Position numbers and translations under genes: made by a program
Part shown: positions 9,377 through 19,185 of the stretch, one piece after another
Numbering within the stretch: position 1 is the stretch's first letter
Layout of the letters: each line of letters opens with the position of its first letter
Notes under the pieces: generated by a model
Database searches by the model: none
Seen by the model: only the letters and a program-made list of their open reading frames with translations
Told to the model about the DNA's origin: nothing
NCBI GenBank assembly: GCA_016125225.1
Contig: WGME01000006.1
Coordinates: 1-64,000 of the forward strand
Direction: 5' to 3'
Length of the DNA: 64,000 bases
From: a bacterium
Lineage (GTDB): Bacteria; Planctomycetota; Planctomycetia; Planctomycetales; Planctomycetaceae

Positions 9377-9411
9377 TTTGTCTCAGTTTCTGTCCCAGTG
9401 ACTGAGACAAA
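9377..9411. repeat. Perfect 11-bp inverted repeat
   Basis: TTTGTCTCAGT at 9377-9387 and ACTGAGACAAA at 9401-9411 form a perfect stem with a 13-base loop. It lies between the recombinase remnant and the tRNA. It may be a terminator or part of an element end; no clear T-tract follows on either strand. Confidence 0.5.
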
Positions 9412-9412
9412 A

Positions 9413-9469
9413 ACAAGCCGCCTTCCGCAACTGCCTGATAATCAAGGGGTTGCGGAAGGCGGAGCTTGT
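9413..9469 (-). terminator. Long hairpin just downstream of tRNA-Ser
   Basis: ACAAGC plus CGCCTTCCGCAA (9413-9430) pair with TTGCGGAAGGCG plus GCTTGT (9450-9469), giving a 12-bp and a 6-bp stem separated by a two-base bulge. It begins six bases past the tRNA 3' end in its direction of transcription, so it may act in termination or 3' processing of the tRNA transcript. It could also be the scar of an integrated element. Confidence 0.5.
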
Positions 9470-9473
9470 TCAA

Positions 9474-9563
<90 letters not shown>

Positions 9564-9654
9564 GGCGAGGGCATCATATCGATGAACCGCGGTCTCGCCA
9601 AGTCCGGGAACCTGCTGAATTGTGTCCCGTGCGCCGACTCTGAAATCAGCAGAC

Positions 9655-11446
<1,792 letters not shown>

Positions 11447-14400
11447 ATGATTTGCACCTCTAGCCGCTCCGATGCGTCACTCCGGTCGCGGTGCGTATGG
11501 TGCATGGCGGTCCTGCTGCTCGCAGTGATGACCTCTCCCGCAGTGGCACAAAACACCACCGGTGCAGGCTTCAGTCGCCCCGCTGGCGTGGCATCGACGA
11601 AACCACGCCCGGCCACGGTGTGTGATATCCAGGTCCGCGGGATCGATTCCGAGACCGCTCAGCAAGTTGCCCAGGCTTTACAGACACGCATCGGCCAAGT
11701 TCCCTCACGGCAGGCTTTGGCTCACGATGTCGAGGCCCTCCTCGCTACGGGATTGTTCGCGACGGTTCAACCGGAATGGTCACAGCGACCGGACGGCTGG
11801 GTCTTGACTCTGGTGGTGGCGGCTCGGGCGCCGGAAATGATCGTTCGAGGACAGTCGGACGATGAAGATCCGCCGTTCGGAGGTCATTCGTCAGCTCCCC
11901 GTTCGAGTTTCCCTCCCTCACGTCCTGAAGATGTTGAAGATCTCGAGGCAAGCAACGCGGTATCGAGTGCTCCGTCTCTGGATCAACCGCTGGCAGACGT
12001 GCGTGTTGAGGGCAACGTCACCATTCCCGTTTCGGAAATCCAGAAGCACATCAAAACTCGGCCGGGACGTACCGCCACTCAGGCCATGCTGAAAGATGAT
12101 GTCGATGCGTTAACCCGCACCCGCTGGTTCGTGTCGGTCCGGCCGGTCATCAGCCGGAACGATAACGGCCTGGTCCTCACGTTTCAGGTGCTAGAACGCC
12201 CGATCGTCCGCAATGTGGAATTCCAGGGCGCGACCGAGAAGCATCGCAAGAAGCTGGAAGCCTTGACCAATCTCAAGGTCGGCAGTGCTTTCGATGTCAG
12301 TGCCAATATCGAATGTGCCAACCGCATCGAAGAGTACTACCACGAAAAAGGCCATGCTTTTGCGACAGTTGAGCTGGAAAAGGGCCGTGATCCGGATGAC
12401 CGCGAAGTGGTGTTCGTCATCCATGAAGGTCCGAAGGTTCAAGTTAGTGCCGTTGAGTTTGAGGGGAACGAGTTCTTTTCCGACTCGCTGCTCAATCTGA
12501 AGCTGCAGACGAAAAAGCGGATTCTCTGGTCTCCCTGGGGCGGCAAATACGACCCCGCCACAATTCCCAACGATAAAGCCAGCATCACCAAGTACTATCG
12601 AAGTCTTGGCTACTTCGATATGACGATTGAGCATGAACTCAAGTTCAATGCAGATCAATCTCTGGCCACCATCGTCTACAACATTGACGAGGGTTCACGC
12701 TTCCAGATCCGCAACATTCAGATTGTTGGTAACGACGTGATTCCCGAAACGGAACTGCGTCGCGATCTCACGATTGCTCCCGGCGAGTACTATGTGGAAC
12801 GCAAATTGGCTGCGGATGTCGACAAGATGCGGGAAAAGTACGGCAGCCTGGGCCGGATGTTTGCCAAGGTCGATGCCGTCCCCATTTACTCCGAAGAACC
12901 TGGCGTGCTCGATCTGAAGTATCTGATCGATGAAGACAAGGTTTACCGCGTCCGCGAATTCAACGTGCATATCGCCGGTGACCATCCCCATACCCGTACC
13001 AACCTGGTCCGCAACATCTCTTATATCCAACCCGGCGATCTGGCCGATCCGAAAGCGATTCAACGGACGCGCACACGGCTGGGTGGTTCTGGCTACTTCG
13101 AGAATACGGCCGATCTGGCCCCGCGTATTGAAGTCAGCCGCGTGGAGGATTCGGGCTGGTTGCAAATCCCTGAGCAAGAGGTCGCCCGTGGTCAAGGTGA
13201 GGGAGGCTTTACGACGCCGGGACCTTACTTCCGCGAAGCGGTCGACATCGTAGCTCCCACTCCCGCGGTCCGTTCCAACCCCGTGCAGAGAGCCGTCACA
13301 GCCAAACCCGAACTTCAGAAGACCACCATTCGCGAAGCTCCCGAAGAAGTTGACATCGCGCCACTGGTGCCGTTCTACAACCACTACGGCAATGATCGAA
13401 AACTGTCGTCACCGCTCGAAGAAGATACGTCTGACGAGCCGGTGATTCGTGGTCAGGACGTGCTGCTGGCTCAAGGCCGTGGTCCCGATCCGGAACCGCA
13501 ACGTTACATTTACGACATCAGCCCTCAAGGCGACCCGCTACGTCCGGGGATCAATGATCCCGGCCCGTTATGGGACCCACGCATTCCCCCGCCCGAGTTT
13601 ATCGATATCGATGCGTATCTCGCTGAAGCGCGAACGGGTCGCCTGATGTTCGGTGCCGGGGTCAACAGTAACTCGGGTGTGGTAGGTAACATCGTCCTGA
13701 GCGAAAACAACTTCGACATTCTGCGGCCGCCCACAAGCTGGGACGACATCTGGAATGGTACCGCCTGGCGCGGTGCCGGTCAGAAATTCCGCATTGAAGC
13801 CTTGCCAGGTTCGCAGGTCAGCCGTTACCTGGTCGACTGGCAGAATCCGTACTTCATGGACACCAACGTCAATCTGGGTGTCAGCGGCTTCTACTTCACG
13901 CGGTTCTATCGCAACTGGAACGAACAACGGATCGGTGGTCGTGTTCGCCTTGGTCGGCAGTTCTCGCAAACATGGTCAGGCTCGATGGCCTTGCGACTGG
14001 AGCAGGTGCATATCTCGAACATTCCCGCAGATCCGCCCGACTCGCTGCTCGAAGCCTTGGGGGATAGCCTGCTCTCCACGGCTCAGTTCACGTTGGCTCA
14101 TGATACGCGTGACGCCGCCTTCCTGCCGACCGCAGGTCACTATGTGGAGTTCATGGTGGAGCAGGCCTTCGCCGAGTTCAATTACACCCGGTTTGAAATT
14201 GATGGTCGCCAGTATTTCACCACCTACCAACGGCCTGATGGTGGTGGGAAGCACGTGTTGAATCTGCACGGCAACTTCGGTTGGACCAGCAGCGACACAC
14301 CGATCTTTGAAAAGTTCTATGCCGGGGGCTTCCAGTCCTTCCGTGGCTTCGCCTTCCGTGGCGTGACACCGGTTGAAAAGGGTGTCGAAGTCGGTGGACA

Positions 14401-14662
14401 GTTCCTGTTGCTCGGCAGCGTGGAATACCAAGTGCCAGTGATGGCCAACGAAATGGTCAAGGTGGTGGGCTTCACCGACTTCGGTACCGTGGAAGAAGAC
14501 GTCCAATTCGATAACTTCCGCGTGGCAGTGGGGGGTGGCTTACGCATCCAGGTGCCTGGCATGGGCCCCGTGCCGATTGCTCTCGACTGGGCCGTTCCCG
14601 TCGTGAAGAGCAGCTTCGATCGCACGCAACTCTTCAGTTTCTACATCGGCATCAACCGCTGA
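11447..14662 (+). CDS. bamA: Outer membrane protein assembly factor (BamA / Omp85 family)
   Basis: A 1071-residue exported protein with a signal peptide ending near AVAQ. It has a chain of POTRA domains, each opening with an x-V-x-G motif (CDIQVRGID, VRVEGNVTI, RNVEFQGATE, VSAVEFEGNEF, RNIQIVGNDVI, REFNVHIAGD), so about six instead of the five of E. coli. A low-complexity Pro/acidic linker of about 150 residues (roughly 565-725) follows, then a 16-strand-type barrel with the GGFQSFRGFAFRG lid-lock motif near the end. It folds and inserts beta-barrel proteins into the outer membrane, which supports a true outer membrane in this organism. ATG 11447 has AGGGAAG eight bases upstream; the ATG at 11414 would add eleven residues. 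The long linker is unusual compared with proteobacterial BamA. Confidence 0.92.
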   Translation: MICTSSRSDASLRSRCVWCMAVLLLAVMTSPAVAQNTTGAGFSRPAGVASTKPRPATVCDIQVRGIDSETAQQVAQALQTRIGQVPSRQALAHDVEALLATGLFATVQPEWSQRPDGWVLTLVVAARAPEMIVRGQSDDEDPPFGGHSSAPRSSFPPSRPEDVEDLEASNAVSSAPSLDQPLADVRVEGNVTIPVSEIQKHIKTRPGRTATQAMLKDDVDALTRTRWFVSVRPVISRNDNGLVLTFQVLERPIVRNVEFQGATEKHRKKLEALTNLKVGSAFDVSANIECANRIEEYYHEKGHAFATVELEKGRDPDDREVVFVIHEGPKVQVSAVEFEGNEFFSDSLLNLKLQTKKRILWSPWGGKYDPATIPNDKASITKYYRSLGYFDMTIEHELKFNADQSLATIVYNIDEGSRFQIRNIQIVGNDVIPETELRRDLTIAPGEYYVERKLAADVDKMREKYGSLGRMFAKVDAVPIYSEEPGVLDLKYLIDEDKVYRVREFNVHIAGDHPHTRTNLVRNISYIQPGDLADPKAIQRTRTRLGGSGYFENTADLAPRIEVSRVEDSGWLQIPEQEVARGQGEGGFTTPGPYFREAVDIVAPTPAVRSNPVQRAVTAKPELQKTTIREAPEEVDIAPLVPFYNHYGNDRKLSSPLEEDTSDEPVIRGQDVLLAQGRGPDPEPQRYIYDISPQGDPLRPGINDPGPLWDPRIPPPEFIDIDAYLAEARTGRLMFGAGVNSNSGVVGNIVLSENNFDILRPPTSWDDIWNGTAWRGAGQKFRIEALPGSQVSRYLVDWQNPYFMDTNVNLGVSGFYFTRFYRNWNEQRIGGRVRLGRQFSQTWSGSMALRLEQVHISNIPADPPDSLLEALGDSLLSTAQFTLAHDTRDAAFLPTAGHYVEFMVEQAFAEFNYTRFEIDGRQYFTTYQRPDGGGKHVLNLHGNFGWTSSDTPIFEKFYAGGFQSFRGFAFRGVTPVEKGVEVGGQFLLLGSVEYQVPVMANEMVKVVGFTDFGTVEEDVQFDNFRVAVGGGLRIQVPGMGPVPIALDWAVPVVKSSFDRTQLFSFYIGINR

Positions 14663-14767
14663 CAGCGGCTGGCTGTCGTGCAATTGGCTCCCTGGCCCGA
14701 TATCCTTTGAAGAGATCGGGTCGCTTCTTTGGTCGTCACGACCTCTTGCCCTCAGGGAGAGCCAACC

Positions 14768-15403
14768 ATGTCGGATGTTACCGAACTCAATCGTCGCATC
14801 GATGCCGAATTCACAGCGGCCGATGACCGCATCAAGGCCTTTCAGACGGAGCAAGTTCAAGCCTACGAAGGACGTCAGGAACGGATGGAACGCCTGCATG
14901 ACGTCTTTCATCACTTGCGTGGAGTCTGGCGACCGCGGCTGGAAGCCCTCGTCAAGAAGTTCGGCGACAAGGTGCAGGTGACACCCGTCTTGCGACCTTC
15001 CATGCGGGAAGCCACGTTTGAATTCCAGTCGAGCCTTGCGCAAATCGATTTACGCTTCGCCGCCAAAACCGATCCCGATGTGCGCACAGTGATCCTGAGT
15101 TACGATCTCGACATTCTGCCAATTCTGATGAAGTTCGATGCCCATGAGGAAACGGAGTTCCCCTTGGATGCCGTTGACTACGACGCCGCAGGCCAATGGA
15201 TCGACGACCGCATCATCGACTTCGTGAAAACCTATCTCGCCCTGCATGAGAACACGTACTACCAGAAAAGTGCGATGGTCGAAGATCCCATCGCCGGAGT
15301 CCGGTTTCCGAAGTTTGCGGCGGCCTGCAAACTCGAACGCGACGGCAAGACTTACTACTTCATCGGCGAGGAAACTCGTCAGGCCTTCGAACAGCAGAAG
15401 TAA
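14768..15403 (+). CDS. Conserved protein of unknown function, upstream of PPK2
   Basis: A soluble 211-residue protein with no signal peptide or membrane segment. The N-terminal 60 residues are strongly charged and helical (DRIKAFQTEQVQAYEGRQER), likely a coiled coil; the rest mixes beta segments (FEFQSSLAQIDLRF, RTVILSYDLDILPILMKFD) and ends with DGKTYYFIGEETRQAFEQ. I recognise no domain. ATG 14768 is preceded by AGGGAGAGCC. It sits 87 bases ahead of the PPK2 gene on the same strand, which may mean co-transcription. Its function is unknown; a role connected to polyphosphate is only a guess from position. Confidence 0.75.
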   Translation: MSDVTELNRRIDAEFTAADDRIKAFQTEQVQAYEGRQERMERLHDVFHHLRGVWRPRLEALVKKFGDKVQVTPVLRPSMREATFEFQSSLAQIDLRFAAKTDPDVRTVILSYDLDILPILMKFDAHEETEFPLDAVDYDAAGQWIDDRIIDFVKTYLALHENTYYQKSAMVEDPIAGVRFPKFAAACKLERDGKTYYFIGEETRQAFEQQK

Positions 15404-15490
15404 CTGAGACGTGACGGGCATTGCGGCCTGTCGATTGAGACTTCTTCCGGTCCGCTCTGGGTTTCCTTCATTGCCAACCGAGTCAACATC

Positions 15491-16393
15491 ATGATTCGTG
15501 ATGAGATTCTCGAACGGTTTCGTGTCCGACCGGGCAAGAAGCTTAAACTGAAAGACCACGACACGGGTTGGGCACAAACGCCCGAACTCGAAGAGTTAGG
15601 AAAGGACGAAGTCAAAGAGCGTGCCCGTGAAATTCTGGATCTCAACCTCAAAGAACTCGCCGATGCTCAGGAACTGCTTTATGCCGATAACCGCTATGCC
15701 ATTCTGATCGTCTTTCAGGCACTCGACGCCGCAGGCAAAGATGGCACGATCAAGCATGTGATGTCGGGTGTGAATCCCCAGGGTTGCCAGGTCTTCAGCT
15801 TCAAACAACCCTCCGCCGAGGAACTCGACCACACATTCTTATGGCGGCACATGAAAGCGCTTCCGGAACGCGGCCGCATCGGCATCTTCAATCGGTCTTA
15901 CTACGAAGATGTGCTGGTCACCAAGGTTCATCCGGAACTACTGGCCCATGCGCGACTGCCGCCCGGCAAGCGAGGCAAGGGCTTCTGGCGAGCACGCTAT
16001 GAAGACATCAATGCCTTTGAACACCATCTGGTGCGCAATGGCACGGTGATCCTCAAGTTCTTTCTGAATGTCTCCCGCGACGCCCAGAAGAAACGGTTCA
16101 TGGAGCGGTTGGAAGACCCCGACAAACACTGGAAATTCTCACCCGCAGATCTGACCGAGCGGGGCTTCTGGGATGATTATCAGAAGGCCTACGAGCAAGC
16201 CCTCACGGCAACCAGTACCGATCATGCTCCGTGGTATGTCATCCCTGCTGATCAGAAATGGGTCACACGGGCGGTCGTGGCCGATATCATCTCGACCACC
16301 ATTCGCCGGCTCGACCTGCGTTATCCCGAAGTCACAGAAGCCCAGCATCAGGCCTTCGAACTGGCCCGACAACAACTGAGCGACGAAGTTTAA
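15491..16393 (+). CDS. ppk2: Polyphosphate kinase 2 family protein
   Basis: A 300-residue single-domain PPK2, which moves phosphate between polyphosphate and nucleotides. The Walker A-like loop ALDAAGKDG is at residues 77-85, and the Walker B/Arg segment FNRSYYEDV at 133-141, with KKRFMERLEDPDKHWKFS forming the lid region and a Trp-rich end (DHAPWYVIPADQKWVTR). Length and the N-terminal extension of about 60 residues fit the class I/III type that acts on AMP, ADP or GDP; I cannot assign the preferred nucleotide. The ribosome binding site is weak. It follows the unknown gene at 14768 and precedes a membrane protease. Confidence 0.92.
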   Translation: MIRDEILERFRVRPGKKLKLKDHDTGWAQTPELEELGKDEVKERAREILDLNLKELADAQELLYADNRYAILIVFQALDAAGKDGTIKHVMSGVNPQGCQVFSFKQPSAEELDHTFLWRHMKALPERGRIGIFNRSYYEDVLVTKVHPELLAHARLPPGKRGKGFWRARYEDINAFEHHLVRNGTVILKFFLNVSRDAQKKRFMERLEDPDKHWKFSPADLTERGFWDDYQKAYEQALTATSTDHAPWYVIPADQKWVTRAVVADIISTTIRRLDLRYPEVTEAQHQAFELARQQLSDEV

Positions 16394-16456
16394 TGTTTGT
16401 GTTTTTTCATCAAATATCAGACGCCCGCGCCAGCGTCTCTTTAGAGACCGGGTACG

Positions 16457-17908
16457 ATGACCGTCACCACACTCTGTAAATCCTGTCAGCGCACCCTGAA
16501 GTTCCGCCGAGAGCATGTGGGCAAGCGTGCCAAATGTCCGGGGTGCGGGGCCGTCACGACGATTGCCATCGAGGACGAAGACACAGCGCTCATCAATGCC
16601 GACTTGTCGACTGAAGCGGCAGAGGAAGAAGTGCTGCAGGAACTCCCCGGACGTGGTGCCCCACGCAGTAATCCCGCCACTTTGATGAAACAAGTGCTGG
16701 GAGCTTTCAACGGCACATTCAAACGGCCGCGGGTGTCCATTCCGTATCTGTTTGCCATGTTGTTTGTAGCCGGGACATCGGCGGCATTAGTCGTCAGCTA
16801 TCTCGCTTTGGTGGCAGCCACCGGGTATGCAGTTTATTGGCATTCCACGGCTCATACGTCATGGTTGACACTTCCCCCGGGAACTCCCAGCCGGGCCCGA
16901 GCCATGGTCGTCGTCTTTTATGCACTGCTCACACTCTTCGGCTGCGTTATGGTGCTGTTCATGCTCAAGCCGCTGGTAGCACGAACCTCGCGAGCCAAAC
17001 TCGGCCGCAAACTCGAACTTTCCGATGAACCGATTCTTTATTCTTTCATTGCAAAACTGGCGGAAGTCGTCGGGGCGCCGGAGCCGGTCGAAATTCGCGT
17101 CAATTCCTCCGTCAATGCAGCGGCCCATATGGGCAGTGGACTGTGGAATCTGTTTTCACGACGCCTGGTGCTGATCATCGGCACGCCATTAGTCGCAGGG
17201 CTTACTGCGAATCAGTTTGCAGGGGTCATGGCTCACGAATTGGGGCACTTCAGCCAGGGAGCAGGTAGCCGAGTCGTGAACTTTATCAGAGCGATCCAGA
17301 ACTGGTTCATTCAGGGGGCCACCGGTGGAGATGAATGGGATGAATGGTTCTCGGAACTCACCGACGAAGAATTCGCACTCTTCGTCTGGATTGGTTTTAC
17401 CTGCCAGATTGCCGCTTATCTCGTACGAGTGATTTTCTTTTGTCTGTTGATTCTCAGCGTGCTGGCGTCGTTCCTGTTGCTCCGACAAATGGAATACGAC
17501 GCCGATCGGTATGAAGCGTTGGTCGTCGGCACCGAGACATTCACCAAGACTACCAGAAAATTGATGCCGTTAATGCTCGCGGAATCGTTCGCCCGCACCA
17601 TGCTGCGACACCGCGATGCCCCGGAACCCGAAGAAGGGCACTTTGCCGGACTGGTCATCTTTCTGACAAAACAGATGCCCAAATCCATGAAGCAGGAATT
17701 GCAGAAGCACGCCGAGAAAAGTCGCACATCGTGGTTTTCAACCCATCCATGTGATGCCGACCGCATCCGTAATGTGGAAAGGTTGCAGGCACCGGGAATC
17801 TTTCATCTCGACATGCCGGCCCGGCAGCTTTTTCTGAATTTTGATCGCGTAGCGAAAGACTCTTCCCCCAAGGCTTTCAAACGAATGTTCCGGGACAGCG
17901 AGACTTGA
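16457..17908 (+). CDS. M48-family membrane metalloprotease with N-terminal zinc ribbon
   Basis: A 483-residue membrane protein. Cysteines 7, 10, 27 and 30 form a zinc ribbon typical of planctomycete membrane proteins. Transmembrane segments lie at about 98-127 and 148-170, with further hydrophobic helices at about 311-341. The M48 zinc site HELGH is at residues 260-264, with the third ligand in MEYDADRYEAL about 90 residues later. This is the HtpX/Ste24 plan, acting on membrane or misfolded proteins at the cytoplasmic face. The zinc ribbon fused to the protease is a lineage feature rather than standard HtpX. It is 63 bases after ppk2 and 60 before the DUF447 gene, so the three may form one transcript. 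Confidence 0.88.
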   Translation: MTVTTLCKSCQRTLKFRREHVGKRAKCPGCGAVTTIAIEDEDTALINADLSTEAAEEEVLQELPGRGAPRSNPATLMKQVLGAFNGTFKRPRVSIPYLFAMLFVAGTSAALVVSYLALVAATGYAVYWHSTAHTSWLTLPPGTPSRARAMVVVFYALLTLFGCVMVLFMLKPLVARTSRAKLGRKLELSDEPILYSFIAKLAEVVGAPEPVEIRVNSSVNAAAHMGSGLWNLFSRRLVLIIGTPLVAGLTANQFAGVMAHELGHFSQGAGSRVVNFIRAIQNWFIQGATGGDEWDEWFSELTDEEFALFVWIGFTCQIAAYLVRVIFFCLLILSVLASFLLLRQMEYDADRYEALVVGTETFTKTTRKLMPLMLAESFARTMLRHRDAPEPEEGHFAGLVIFLTKQMPKSMKQELQKHAEKSRTSWFSTHPCDADRIRNVERLQAPGIFHLDMPARQLFLNFDRVAKDSSPKAFKRMFRDSET

Positions 17909-17968
17909 AGCTGCCCAGCGAATTTGTCACGCCTTGGCACTGCAACCTCGGCGGTTTACACTACCTGC

Positions 17969-18556
17969 ATGATCTTGGAAGGACTGGTTACGACCTTATC
18001 ACCGCAGGGCGAGGTGAACCTCGCCCCGATGGGAGCCGTTGTCGATAGTGCCTTGGATGCTTTTGTCCTGCGGCCTTTTCGTACGGCTAATACGTACCAG
18101 AATCTCAGGCACCATCCGCAAGCCGTCTTTCATGTCACGGATGATGTCGAGTTAATCGCCCGGGCAGCACTCAACCAACTATCCGAACTTCCCCCTCTGC
18201 GACCTGCAGAGCAAGTCGCTGGCGAGATTCTGAAAAACTGTTGCCGCTGGTTCGAATTGACCGCCACCGATTGGGACGATTCGGAAGACCGGGCCCGCGT
18301 GATGATGCGGGTGGTGCATACCGGCCATGTGCGGGACTTCTTTGGATTGAACCGGGCCAAGCATGCGGTGCTGGAAGCCACGATTCTGGCGACACGGTTG
18401 CATCTGCTGTCGTCCGAATTCGTCACCGCGGAAATCAACCGCTGGCAGCCTCTCATCGACAAAACAGCGGGACCGCAGGAACTGGCAGCCTGGCAGTTTG
18501 TCTGCGATTTCATACGCAATCAGACGAAGTCCGACAGCTCGATCTCGCCGCTTTGA
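17969..18556 (+). CDS. DUF447 family protein
   Basis: A 195-residue cytosolic protein matching DUF447: it begins ILEGLVTTLSPQGEVNLAPMG and has LRPFRTANTYQNLRHHP and VFHVTDDVELIARAAL. The fold is of the split-barrel flavin-binding type. The family is best known from methanogens and from planctomycetes carrying tetrahydromethanopterin C1 genes, though no such genes are in the window. ATG 17969 opens directly at the conserved start. There is almost no ribosome binding site, and TTTACACT lies a few bases upstream of the ATG, so a leaderless message is possible. Biochemical role unknown. Confidence 0.8.
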   Translation: MILEGLVTTLSPQGEVNLAPMGAVVDSALDAFVLRPFRTANTYQNLRHHPQAVFHVTDDVELIARAALNQLSELPPLRPAEQVAGEILKNCCRWFELTATDWDDSEDRARVMMRVVHTGHVRDFFGLNRAKHAVLEATILATRLHLLSSEFVTAEINRWQPLIDKTAGPQELAAWQFVCDFIRNQTKSDSSISPL

Positions 18557-18730
18557 TATCCGTCCCGGCGATTCCTGCCGAATAAATACCGATCTCAATA
18601 CCCATCGAACAGCGGGCCAATGCCGTCAGATTCCGCTTGCCACATCCCCCTAACATCCGCTACACCACGCGTTCTCCCCCATCCAAACATCACTTGAATT
18701 GCTCGCGCGGGCCAGAGCGGAGCCGTATCA

Positions 18731-19180
18731 ATGGCAGAAGATTCGCAATGGTCTCGGCGTGCGCTGCTGCAACTGGCCGCGACCGCGTTCGCCACTGGTT
18801 CATTGACCGGCTGTGGTACGATTCTCTATCCGGAACGCCGTGGTCAGCCGGCCGGTGATTTCGACTGGAAGATCGTGGCTCTGGATGCCATCGGTCTGAT
18901 TTTCTTCTTCGTGCCCGGCGTGGTGGCCTTCGCGATCGATTTCAACAATGGCACGATCTACCTTCCCCCGGAAGAATGTGCCCGTTCACTGGAACCGTCC
19001 ACCGAAGAATTCACCACGATCCAACTTCCCCGGGAAGAACTGAACGTCACTGCGGTGGAAGAGGCCGTTTCCTCGCAGACCCAAAAAGAAGTGCGTCTGG
19101 AACCGGGTGGGTACCAGACGCACAAGCTTACGAATCTCACTCACTTCTGGCAGCTCAGGCGAAACTGCCAGGTGAGTTGA
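18731..19180 (+). CDS. Putative lipoprotein, YidQ/YceK-like
   Basis: A 149-residue exported protein. SRRALLQLAA resembles a twin-arginine leader and is followed by the lipobox LTGC, giving Cys28 as the lipidated residue. After it, GTILYPERRG...DWKIVALDAIGLIFFFVPGVVAFAIDF contains a hydrophobic helix (about 47-72) and a FNNGTIYLPP motif, which recall small YidQ/YceK-type lipoproteins of unknown role. The C-terminal 60 residues are charged and look disordered. GGAG precedes the ATG. The gene is convergent with the TadG-like gene, with only five bases between stops. Confidence 0.7.
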   Translation: MAEDSQWSRRALLQLAATAFATGSLTGCGTILYPERRGQPAGDFDWKIVALDAIGLIFFFVPGVVAFAIDFNNGTIYLPPEECARSLEPSTEEFTTIQLPREELNVTAVEEAVSSQTQKEVRLEPGGYQTHKLTNLTHFWQLRRNCQVS

Positions 19181-19185
19181 AAACG

